Source: Leptospirales bacterium
GTDB taxonomy: Bacteria; Spirochaetota; Leptospiria; Leptospirales; Leptospiraceae
Length of the DNA stretch: 64,000 nucleotides
NCBI GenBank assembly: GCA_013297885.1
Contig: JAAFIR010000009.1
Span: forward strand, 5,001 to 69,000
Direction of reading: 5' to 3'
Shown here: piece by piece, positions 27,113-34,952 of the stretch
Position numbering within the stretch: the first letter of the stretch is position 1
Layout: every line of letters begins with the position of its first letter
Program-made: the position numbers and the translations under genes
The notes under the pieces: model-generated
What the model saw: the letters and a program-made list of their open reading frames with translations, nothing else
What the model was told of the DNA's origin: nothing
The model's database searches: none

Positions 27113-27418
27113 GTAAAGATAAAACTAATTTTATTTATACAATTTGTAATTAGTTGGGGTATAACGGAAGAAAAAATAGTTGAGGATAATTATTTAGTAA
27201 TTTTTATCCATGGGTTTAAAGGTTCAAATCTTTATATTGGAAAAAAAAGTTTTGTTTAAACACTTCAGATGTAGTTAGTATTTTCTAATACAGATATTAT
27301 ACTTCCCGTAAAATGAGAAAATACAATTCAAAAAAAAGGTCTTTTCTTGTTATCGAAGTTTTTTAGAAAAGAATTATTCCATCAGTCTTTTCTAAAAAAA
27401 GTCTACAAAGCATGCTAA
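27113..27418 (+). pseudogene. Decayed alpha/beta hydrolase (LCAT/PGAP1-like lipase) N-terminal fragment
   Basis: The frame from 27113 reads as a signal peptide whose first codon is now GTA (KIKLILFIQFVISWGI), then YLVIFIHGFKGSNLY, the oxyanion-strand motif of lipase and LCAT-like hydrolases, ending at TAA 27260. The neighbouring frames continue LNTSDVVSI, then SNTDIILPVK, a TGA where Trp is expected, and ENTIQKKG. This order (HGFxGS, WLN, LPVxW, NxIQ) fits the start of the family. The start, frame and catalytic region are all lost. A perfect 14-base inverted repeat at 27359-27372/27386-27399 lies in its end. Confidence 0.65.
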
Positions 27419-27555
27419 TATTCAATGTAATATTTATAAAAAAAAGATCTTTTGAGTTCAAACAGAATTAAAGGAAAGATAAATTAGAAACTCTTTAAAA
27501 AATAACATAACTTTTTAAATTAGGATTTTTTTTAATTCTGTCGATTAATTCTATA
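27419..27555. other. Short spacer without recognisable gene
   Basis: AT-rich sequence following the hydrolase remnant and leading into the TTG-initiated TPR gene. I see no coding or RNA signal beyond homopolymer runs. Together with 26716-27418 it forms a stretch of about 840 bases with no intact gene. Confidence 0.5.
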
Positions 27556-28623
27556 TTGAGACTTTTATTTTTTTTATTTCCAATATTTTTATTTTCCGAT
27601 TACGAAGAAGATTTAACTAAAGCATATGTTTTTTATTTAGATAAAAATTGGAAATTATCCCGGGAAAAACTCCAAAAAATTGATTTAGAATATGAATTAA
27701 AAGATTGGAGATTTTATTCTTTAAAAGGAGAAATTGAAGAACAACTTGGAGAAACTACTGAAGCATTAAAAAATTATACAATAGCAGTTTCGCTGAATCA
27801 AACAAATTCAGAACTTTTCAAAAGAATTTATGAAATTTATACAAATTTAAAAAAACCATTTCATGCATTTGAATACATCAGACTATATTTATCTCAAAAT
27901 CCATATGATACAAGAATGAGATATAAAGCAATGTTACTTTCCAAAAGAATTGGTGAAGATAAATATTTTGAATTTTCAAAAAATAAATTTAATTCTGAAA
28001 GTATCCCTGAATCAGAATTTATAAATTTGGAATTAAAATTAAAACAAAAAAAATACAATGAATTAGAAACTAATTTAACTGAATTAAAATATAAATATCC
28101 TTTTGAAGTGGGAATTTATAACTTAGAAAAAAAAATTTTTTTAGAAACAAAAAACAAAACTAAACTTGAAGAAAATTTTTTAGAACAAGCAATTCTATTT
28201 GAAAGTAAAGAAAGAGTAATTTTGGAACTTGCAAATTTTTATAAAGAAGAAAAAAAATATTTAAAAGCATTAAATTTATATAGAAAGTATTTTTTTTTGA
28301 GTTTAAAAAAAGAAAAAATTTTTGAAGCAAATATTTTTTTAAAAGAAATCTATAGAAGCTTAAACAAAAATGATTTTTTGGCTTTTGATGAATTAGAAGA
28401 TTTTTTCTTAGTTCCTCAAAAACTTCTACAATTAAAAAGACTTTCTATCACCTATCCAAACCAAAGAGAAATTTTAATTCTTGGAATTTATTTTTCAAAA
28501 AAAGAAAAAAATGAGACTGAAGAAATCTACTTTCAAAATAAACTAAAAGCTAGAGATGAAAAAAATGAATTCTCTGAGCTTTTAAATGTTTATTCTTTAT
28601 TTCTAAAAGAGGATTTATTTTAA
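27556..28623 (+). CDS. TPR-repeat exported protein, TTG start
   Basis: 355 residues. The TTG at 27556 opens MRLLFFLFPIFLFSDYEED, a short signal peptide. The remainder is helical with TPR-like pairs (for example LKGEIEEQLGETTEALKNY and ELANFYKEEKKYLKALNLY). It is probably a periplasmic or membrane-bound interaction scaffold. It is Lys/Glu/Phe-rich like its neighbours. No catalytic motif is visible. Its last 9 bases overlap the convergent gene. Confidence 0.78.
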   Translation: MRLLFFLFPIFLFSDYEEDLTKAYVFYLDKNWKLSREKLQKIDLEYELKDWRFYSLKGEIEEQLGETTEALKNYTIAVSLNQTNSELFKRIYEIYTNLKKPFHAFEYIRLYLSQNPYDTRMRYKAMLLSKRIGEDKYFEFSKNKFNSESIPESEFINLELKLKQKKYNELETNLTELKYKYPFEVGIYNLEKKIFLETKNKTKLEENFLEQAILFESKERVILELANFYKEEKKYLKALNLYRKYFFLSLKKEKIFEANIFLKEIYRSLNKNDFLAFDELEDFFLVPQKLLQLKRLSITYPNQREILILGIYFSKKEKNETEEIYFQNKLKARDEKNEFSELLNVYSLFLKEDLF

Positions 28624-29316
28624 TTTAGATAGGGCTTCTTCTTTTTGTCTATCAATTTGTGTTACCTGTTCTTTTGCAGAGTCTAGTATTTTTTGAAATT
28701 GACCATCTTTATCTTTTTCACCATCTTCTTTTTGTTGTTCAATTAAATATTCTATGATTTGAATTCTATCATTAGCATTTTTTTTTTGGCTATCAAAATG
28801 CATATTCGCTTCATCTAGTGTGAATTTTCCAGAGTTAACAGCATTTCCTGCTTTGATGATTTCATTATCCTTTTGTGCTTTTTTATCATTTTCAAACTTA
28901 GTAATTTTTCTTGGAATTAAATCATTATCAGGCATGTATTTTCTTAATTCATCAAATTGAACAAGTTGCTCTTCATCAAAAGCTTTTCCTGTTTGAGGAT
29001 TTGTTGGGTAAACAAAGTCTGGATTTTGACCAGTTGGGTCTTCTTCATAATTCAAACCAACTGCTTTCATAAACTCTCCATCAAAAATTGAATCATTATG
29101 ATTTCGACAACCTTTCCTTGGAGTTTCGCCATCATCCATAAGACAAGGATTTGCTTTTCCAGTTGCTACGGCAAAAAGACCGTTTGCATTTGCTTTTTTT
29201 GTTGATAAACTTCTAGAGGAATTAGATTTTTTTCCACTACCAAAAAAAGTAAATAGAAGAGCAATTAAACCTATTGCAACAAGAATTGATGGAATAATAT
29301 ATTTTGAACTTTTCAT
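28615..29316 (-). CDS. Membrane-anchored hypothetical protein, 233 aa
   Basis: One N-terminal membrane segment (IIPSILVAIGLIALLFTFF, residues 7-25) is followed by a Lys/Ser linker, a region with two Cys (NPCLMDDGETPRKGCRNHND) that might form a disulphide, and a long charged helical tail (about 150-233). No family is recognised. It is divergent from the lipoprotein at 29.3 kb and convergent with the TPR gene. The extracytoplasmic location is supported by the anchor and the paired Cys. Confidence 0.68.
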   Translation of the reverse strand: MKSSKYIIPSILVAIGLIALLFTFFGSGKKSNSSRSLSTKKANANGLFAVATGKANPCLMDDGETPRKGCRNHNDSIFDGEFMKAVGLNYEEDPTGQNPDFVYPTNPQTGKAFDEEQLVQFDELRKYMPDNDLIPRKITKFENDKKAQKDNEIIKAGNAVNSGKFTLDEANMHFDSQKKNANDRIQIIEYLIEQQKEDGEKDKDGQFQKILDSAKEQVTQIDRQKEEALSKLK

Positions 29317-29344
29317 AAGTTTATAATCCTAAAACTAGGTGAAT

Positions 29345-30160
29345 ATGAAAGAATTTTTTCAGAAAATAATGATTGTAATTTTATTTTTTTTATTTTCTTG
29401 TGGAACAAACACTGACACTCCAATAGTATTTGCTCCTCTACTTTTTGCTACAAACCCAATAAATGTTCCTCAATTTTTAGGTGTTATCCCAACTGAACAA
29501 ATTCCAACAATAGGTCCAGGAATTCCAGATCTTCCCTCAAGCCTAATTAATCCAAATAAACCTGAATTTATTATTAAGTATTTTGTTACAAATTCAGAAC
29601 CACAATTTGTTGGATATAATTTGAGTATAACATCTCAGAACCCAACTCTAATTGAGACTCAAGCTGGAGTTGCAGGTTCTGTTTATACAGAAAATGGCAT
29701 TGAACCATCTTTTCCCCATCTTTCAATTGAAAATTCTACAGCAAGTTCAAGTCTAAAAAAAAGAAAAATTTCTTGGCGGGTACCTCCACCAAGTTCTTTA
29801 TTATTTCAAAAATGTGAAATTTATACTTTTACATTAAGAGCTGTTTTAAGTAATGTTCCACAAACTTCTAATCCTTCAGTTCCTGTTCAATCTTGTGCAA
29901 GTATGGAGCCAAATAAATGTCCTGTTGGTAGCAGTTGTAATCCAAAAGCTTGTTCAGTTGAAGGAATTATAAATGCAAGTACACCCTACTCACATTGTTC
30001 TGCTGGCTGTCAAGTTGGAACTTACTGCAATCCGTGTACAATTTTAGATTCAACAGGAAGAATTAAACCAGGTTGTGAATGTCCTGAAGGAGTGAGCCCC
30101 AATTTTGCACCTACAACAATTGGAACAGCTACAAATACTCATATTGGTTGTAATAGATAA
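29345..30160 (+). CDS. Cys-rich lipoprotein, about 271 aa
   Basis: I choose the ATG at 29345, with AGGTGA just upstream as ribosome site, over the GTG at 29339. MKEFFQKIMIVILFFLFSCG is a clear lipoprotein signal with the LFSC lipobox. A Pro-rich segment (residues 20-65) leads to a beta-rich region, and the last 90 residues carry about a dozen Cys in close pairs (for example CSVEG, CSAGCQVGTYCNPC), probably a disulphide-knotted surface module. Family not recognised. Confidence 0.75.
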   Translation: MKEFFQKIMIVILFFLFSCGTNTDTPIVFAPLLFATNPINVPQFLGVIPTEQIPTIGPGIPDLPSSLINPNKPEFIIKYFVTNSEPQFVGYNLSITSQNPTLIETQAGVAGSVYTENGIEPSFPHLSIENSTASSSLKKRKISWRVPPPSSLLFQKCEIYTFTLRAVLSNVPQTSNPSVPVQSCASMEPNKCPVGSSCNPKACSVEGIINASTPYSHCSAGCQVGTYCNPCTILDSTGRIKPGCECPEGVSPNFAPTTIGTATNTHIGCNR

Positions 30161-30242
30161 AAATAAAATTTTTCTTTTCTTTTTACTCGTCTAATTAGTA
30201 ATGATACAAAATCAGCTTTTAACTGATAGAAAGGACAAAAGA

Positions 30243-30788
30243 ATGAATCAAACTGCTTTAGAAATTAAACCAGAAATGACAATGGGAGAAATTCTCAACA
30301 ATTATCCAAGTGCAAAAAGAGCATTATTCCAAAAATATCACATTGGTGGATGTTCTAGTTGTGGATTTTCAATGGAAGAATCTCTTCAAGAAGTATTTGT
30401 AAATCATAGAAGAGACAAAGAAGTTTTGAACGCTATTCAGCATATTTATGACTCAGCTGAAGTTGATAAACAAATGCAAATCAATGTTAAAGAGCTTAAT
30501 GATAAACTCCAAGCTGGAGAAAAAATAGAATTAGTTGATGTTCGAGAAGATTGGGAAATTGAAATTGCTTCACTACCAAACTCCCAAATAATTACTCAAA
30601 AATTAGCTTATGAAATTTTGAATAAATGGGACAAATCAACTACAATAGTTTTTATTTGTCATCATGGAATTAGAAGTTTAGAGGCAGCTTCCTACTTTAA
30701 AGGACATGGTTTACCAAATGTTAAAAGTCTCACAGCTGGAATAGATGCTTGGGCTTTAGAAATTGATTCTACTATGAAAAGATATTAA
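30243..30788 (+). CDS. DUF1858-rhodanese fusion protein
   Basis: About 181 residues from the ATG at 30243, which has AAAGGA nine bases upstream; an earlier ATG at 30201 lacks a good site. Residues 10-60 (MTMGEILNNYPSAKRALFQK, then GGCSSCGF) match the DUF1858 helical fold with a CxxC-type pair. The C-terminal rhodanese domain has VDVREDWE and the active-site Cys in FICHHGIRS. It probably carries sulphane sulphur, or acts in Fe-S or redox chemistry, using both the Cys pair and the persulphide Cys. No partner gene is adjacent. Confidence 0.85.
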   Translation: MNQTALEIKPEMTMGEILNNYPSAKRALFQKYHIGGCSSCGFSMEESLQEVFVNHRRDKEVLNAIQHIYDSAEVDKQMQINVKELNDKLQAGEKIELVDVREDWEIEIASLPNSQIITQKLAYEILNKWDKSTTIVFICHHGIRSLEAASYFKGHGLPNVKSLTAGIDAWALEIDSTMKRY

Positions 30789-30926
30789 TTTTAAAATTTA
30801 GGACGATGTCAGCTTTAAAGTATAGAAAGTAGAATTTTATTGATAAAAGGTGATATTTTAATTATTCAAAAACAATCTAGTAATTATTCATTTTAATATA
30901 TTTCAACTACTCTCTATACTCTTAAA

Positions 30927-30994
30927 CTGACCCGGGCTACAAAATGGTTCCGTCCTTCGGACTTGCTTCGCAACATTTTGTATCCCTATCGCTT
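30927..30994 (-). repeat. Structured intergenic repeat, copy R2
   Basis: Read on the minus strand it has block A (AAGCGATAGGGAT), the outer stem TACAAAATG/CATTTTGTA, mini-hairpins TTGC-GAA-GCAA and GTCC-GAA-GGAC, then GGAAC and block B (AGCCCGGGTCAG). The 45-base core differs from R1 at exactly four positions, which form two compensatory pairs. It lies between the rhodanese and ankyrin genes. Confidence 0.88.
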
Positions 30995-31049
30995 GTAGAG
31001 AAACAAATCAGATTTTAAATCATCCTTGCACACAATTATTAAGCTCTAT

Positions 31050-34000
31050 ATGTTTAGAATATTTTTTTTAATTTTATATTTTATAACTAATGTATTAATT
31101 TCAGAGGAAAATTTTTTTGATGTTATCAAAACAAAAAATTTAAACAAAATAAAATTATCCCTTCAAAATGGTTCAAATATTAACCAAAGAAATGATTTTA
31201 ATACTACTCCATTAATTTATGCAACTGAATTACAAAATATAGAGTTAGTAAATTTTCTTCTAGAAAATGGAGCCAATCCAAATTTTTTTAACTATAGAAA
31301 TGAAACTCCACTGGTAATTGCTTTTAAAAAAAATAATTTTACAATAGCGGAAAGTTTATTAAAATTTAAAGCAAATCCTAATTATGAAGATATAGACGGA
31401 AATTCAATTTTACAAATGGAATTTCCTTATCTTGATAAATATAAATTTTTTGAATTATTATTAAAATATAATGCAAATATCAACCATAGAAATTCCCTAG
31501 GTGAAACAATTTCATTTAAATATAAAAAAGATTTAGAAGTGTTAGAATATTTAGTTTCTAAAAAATTAAATCTAAATTTACAAAATTTAGATGGTAATTC
31601 TATTTTATTTCAGGCGATTGAAGAACAAGATTTAGAACTAGTAAAATTTATTTTAGATAAAAAAGTAAATCTAAATATTCAAAATTTTTCTGGTGATACA
31701 GCTTTAATGACAGCAGTTTATTTTGATAATTTAGAAATACTCGATTTAATACTCCAACTAAAACCAGATTTAGATATTGGAGATATCGAAGGTATGACAG
31801 TTTTAATGCATTCAATTGAGAAAAAAAACTTTATATTTGTCAAAAAAATTTTAGAACAAAAACCAAATTTAGAAAAAAAAGATAATAAAGGTTACACAGC
31901 TTTTTTATATTCAGTTCTAAATAATGATGAAAAAATAATTGAGCTTATTATAAATTCAAAACCAAATTTTAAAATTAATTCCTACAATGATTATAATGCT
32001 TTAATGTTAGCAGCTTATAAAGGGAATTTAGATTTAATTAATTTTTTAATTGAACAAGGATTAGATGTTGAATTTTCAACAAAAAAAAATGAAACTGCAA
32101 TTTACCATTCAATTAGAAATTATAAAGAAAGACAATTTGATGCTTTAAATTTAATTTCAAAATATAAAAAAAATAAAAAAAAAGATTTAGGACTTCTTGC
32201 TAGTATAAATTTTAATGATCAAAAATCTTTAGAATATTTTATAGAATTTAATTATGATCTAAATATTAAAAACAATGATGGAAATACAGCTTTAATGTTA
32301 ATAGCAAAATTTGGACATGTCCATTTATTAAACTTAATTATTGACAAAGTTAATTTAAATGAAAAAAATAAATTAGGTGAAACAGCTTACGACATTTCAA
32401 TTAAAGAAAAAAATTACCAAATAACAAAATTATTAAATCCAAAATTTAACCCACCAAAGATAATAAAACCATCTCCAAAAGACATTCAAACAAAATCATT
32501 TCCTCTATTGATAATAGAAAAAGAAAATCATGAATTAGAAGATTTTATAAAAAGTGATGATGTCATTTCACTTAAAGAATTGTATTCAAAAAATAGATTT
32601 AAAATCAATTCACTTTATTCTGAAAAAACTCTAAGTCCATTGATGTACACAATCTATTATGGTAGTTACAAATGTTTTCAATTTATATTTTCGTTAAATC
32701 CAAATTTGAATTTATTAGATAAAAAAGGTAATCATGCTCTTTTTCAAATTTTAGAATTTGCTAAACTAGAAGCAAATCACAAAATTTTACCAGAACATTA
32801 TTTTTTTTATAATTTTTTAAATTCAAAAATTGATTTAAACCATAAAAATAAATTTGGAAATTCTTTTTTTCATGAAGCAAGTCTTTTAGGTTTAGATAAT
32901 ATTTTTTTAATAACTGATAATCAAAAAATCAATTGGAATTTAAAAAATGATAAATTCCAAACAAATTTTCTTTTAGCTTGCAAACAAAAAAATGATTTTT
33001 TAATAGATTTTTTTATAAAAAAACAAGCGGATTTAAATACTTTAGATTCAGAAGAAAATTCTTGTTTAAATTACTTAGCTGAAAGCACAGAGAATCCCTA
33101 TTCTTCTTTTCAAAAATTAATCCAAGCAGGCATAAAAATCGACACTGAATCAATTTCTGGGAAAAAACTTGTTCAAAGTATTTATAAAAACGGACATAGA
33201 AAATTATTAAAACTTTTAAAATCTAATTTTGAAAAAAAAACTTTTCCAAAAATTATAATTGAAGAAACTGATAAAGATAAAGAAGTTAATTTTCGAGATT
33301 CTAATTTGAATACAAAATTGATGATTGCAATTAAAAATTCCAATTTTCAACAAATAAAGAAAATTATAAATGAAAAAGAAAATCTTGATTTTTATGATTC
33401 TAACCAAGATACTCCTCTTCATATTACTGTTTTACAATCTAATTTTGAAATTACAAAACTTCTTTTAGAACATAAAGCAAACCCAAATTATAAAAATAAA
33501 GAAGGCTATACTCCATTAATGACAGCTTGTTTTAATGGTGATTTTGAAATTGTAAAATTACTCATTGAATATGACGCTAATATTTCAATAAAATCAAACC
33601 AAAATGATATTGCTTTAATGATTGCTGCTAGATATGGACATAAAAAAATTCTAAATTTTTTATTAAAAAATAATTCACATCCAAATTCAATTAATAAATA
33701 TTTTGGTACAAGTTTAATTGCTTCAGCCAAAGCGAATGAATTTAAAATTTCTAAAATACTTTTAGATTCTGGTGCTAATCCAAATTTGAAATTCTCAGAT
33801 GGCAACATACCTTTATTTTACGCAGTTCAGAATGGAAATATCAGACTTACTAAATTATTAATTGATCATAAATCAAAAATAACTCATAAAAATATTTTTG
33901 GGGAAAACACATTAGATATTCTTTTAAAAAATTATCAATTTCGAAAATTTAAATTTCTTTTAAATGAAAATATTTTATTAAAAGATGAATTAATCTATGA

Positions 34001-34253
34001 ATTGATCTTAAAAAAAGAGTATGAATTTTTAATGCTTTATTTAGAAAAGATTAGAACAGATAAAGAAAGTTTTAAAGAAAATTATTTTTATAATCCAATA
34101 AGTTATGCAATATGTTTAAACGATGAAATAGCTTTTAAAATTTTATCTGATTTTGGTTTTCCTAAAAATAGAAAGAATGAGTTAAATTTTTCTCCTAAAG
34201 ACTATGCTAAAGATTTTAATTATAAAAATTTTCTAAAGTATTATGAGGATTAA
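31050..34253 (+). CDS. Large exported ankyrin-repeat protein
   Basis: About 1067 residues from the ATG at 31050; a TTG at 31026 would add eight residues before the signal peptide MFRIFFLILYFITNVLIS. The rest is a near-continuous array of ankyrin repeats; clear units include NTALMLIAKFGH, GYTPLMTACFNGDFEIVKLL and NPNYKNKEGYTPL, with some diverged ones in the middle. A linker near residue 470-500 splits the array in two. Ankyrin arrays bind proteins, so this is a secreted or periplasmic binder. The TrkA-like gene begins at the next base, suggesting co-expression. Confidence 0.9.
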   Translation: MFRIFFLILYFITNVLISEENFFDVIKTKNLNKIKLSLQNGSNINQRNDFNTTPLIYATELQNIELVNFLLENGANPNFFNYRNETPLVIAFKKNNFTIAESLLKFKANPNYEDIDGNSILQMEFPYLDKYKFFELLLKYNANINHRNSLGETISFKYKKDLEVLEYLVSKKLNLNLQNLDGNSILFQAIEEQDLELVKFILDKKVNLNIQNFSGDTALMTAVYFDNLEILDLILQLKPDLDIGDIEGMTVLMHSIEKKNFIFVKKILEQKPNLEKKDNKGYTAFLYSVLNNDEKIIELIINSKPNFKINSYNDYNALMLAAYKGNLDLINFLIEQGLDVEFSTKKNETAIYHSIRNYKERQFDALNLISKYKKNKKKDLGLLASINFNDQKSLEYFIEFNYDLNIKNNDGNTALMLIAKFGHVHLLNLIIDKVNLNEKNKLGETAYDISIKEKNYQITKLLNPKFNPPKIIKPSPKDIQTKSFPLLIIEKENHELEDFIKSDDVISLKELYSKNRFKINSLYSEKTLSPLMYTIYYGSYKCFQFIFSLNPNLNLLDKKGNHALFQILEFAKLEANHKILPEHYFFYNFLNSKIDLNHKNKFGNSFFHEASLLGLDNIFLITDNQKINWNLKNDKFQTNFLLACKQKNDFLIDFFIKKQADLNTLDSEENSCLNYLAESTENPYSSFQKLIQAGIKIDTESISGKKLVQSIYKNGHRKLLKLLKSNFEKKTFPKIIIEETDKDKEVNFRDSNLNTKLMIAIKNSNFQQIKKIINEKENLDFYDSNQDTPLHITVLQSNFEITKLLLEHKANPNYKNKEGYTPLMTACFNGDFEIVKLLIEYDANISIKSNQNDIALMIAARYGHKKILNFLLKNNSHPNSINKYFGTSLIASAKANEFKISKILLDSGANPNLKFSDGNIPLFYAVQNGNIRLTKLLIDHKSKITHKNIFGENTLDILLKNYQFRKFKFLLNENILLKDELIYELILKKEYEFLMLYLEKIRTDKESFKENYFYNPISYAICLNDEIAFKILSDFGFPKNRKNELNFSPKDYAKDFNYKNFLKYYED

Positions 34254-34952
34254 ATGAATAAAAAAAAAATTGCAGTAATTGGGCTTGGTGATTTTGGAAT
34301 TGAACTTGTAAAAAGCCTTTATAACGAAGGTCATGAAGTAATAGCAATAGATAAAGATATTGATCGAGTTGATATGATCAAAGATTATTCATACAATGCA
34401 ATTTCCATAGATTCAACTGATGAACAAGCAATGAAAAGCCAAGGACTTGATGAACTTGATTACGTAATTTTAGCAGTTGCAGATGATTTTGAAACACTAA
34501 TTATTACTGCTGATATTTTAAAAAGAATTGTTGTTAAAGAAATTATAGCTCGTTACCAAACTGACTTACATATTCGAATTTTGAAAATGCTTGGCATTAC
34601 AAATGTATTTAATCCTGAAGAAAGAGCTGCAAGAAATATGTCTGAAATGTTTGGACATTCCAGTATTAAAGGGAGTATTATTTTATCTGAAAATTACCGT
34701 ATTGCTGAACTATTAGTTCCTGAATTTTTCGAAGGAAAAACAATTTTTGAAATTGGTTTAAAAGAAAAATACAATTTACTTTTAATAACAATTAAACGAA
34801 CTAAACAAACAGTAAAAGGGAAACGTAAAGATGATGAAATTAAAATTGAAACTATAGGGATCCCAAATTCAGAAACAAGTTTTAGGAATAAAGATATAAT
34901 GGTTGTTTTTGGACTTCATGAAAATATCGAAAAATTCTTAAACAGAATTTAA
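34254..34952 (+). CDS. TrkA/KtrA-like potassium channel regulatory subunit
   Basis: 232 residues. The RCK N domain has the NAD-binding loop GLGDFGIEL, an acidic residue after strand two (IAIDKD) and DSTDEQ, followed by an RCK C (TrkA_C) domain from about residue 135. It gates a TrkH/KtrB-type potassium channel in response to nucleotides. No channel subunit gene is adjacent. It starts one base after the ankyrin stop, and its 3' end overlaps the convergent kinase gene by 4 bases. Confidence 0.9.
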   Translation: MNKKKIAVIGLGDFGIELVKSLYNEGHEVIAIDKDIDRVDMIKDYSYNAISIDSTDEQAMKSQGLDELDYVILAVADDFETLIITADILKRIVVKEIIARYQTDLHIRILKMLGITNVFNPEERAARNMSEMFGHSSIKGSIILSENYRIAELLVPEFFEGKTIFEIGLKEKYNLLLITIKRTKQTVKGKRKDDEIKIETIGIPNSETSFRNKDIMVVFGLHENIEKFLNRI

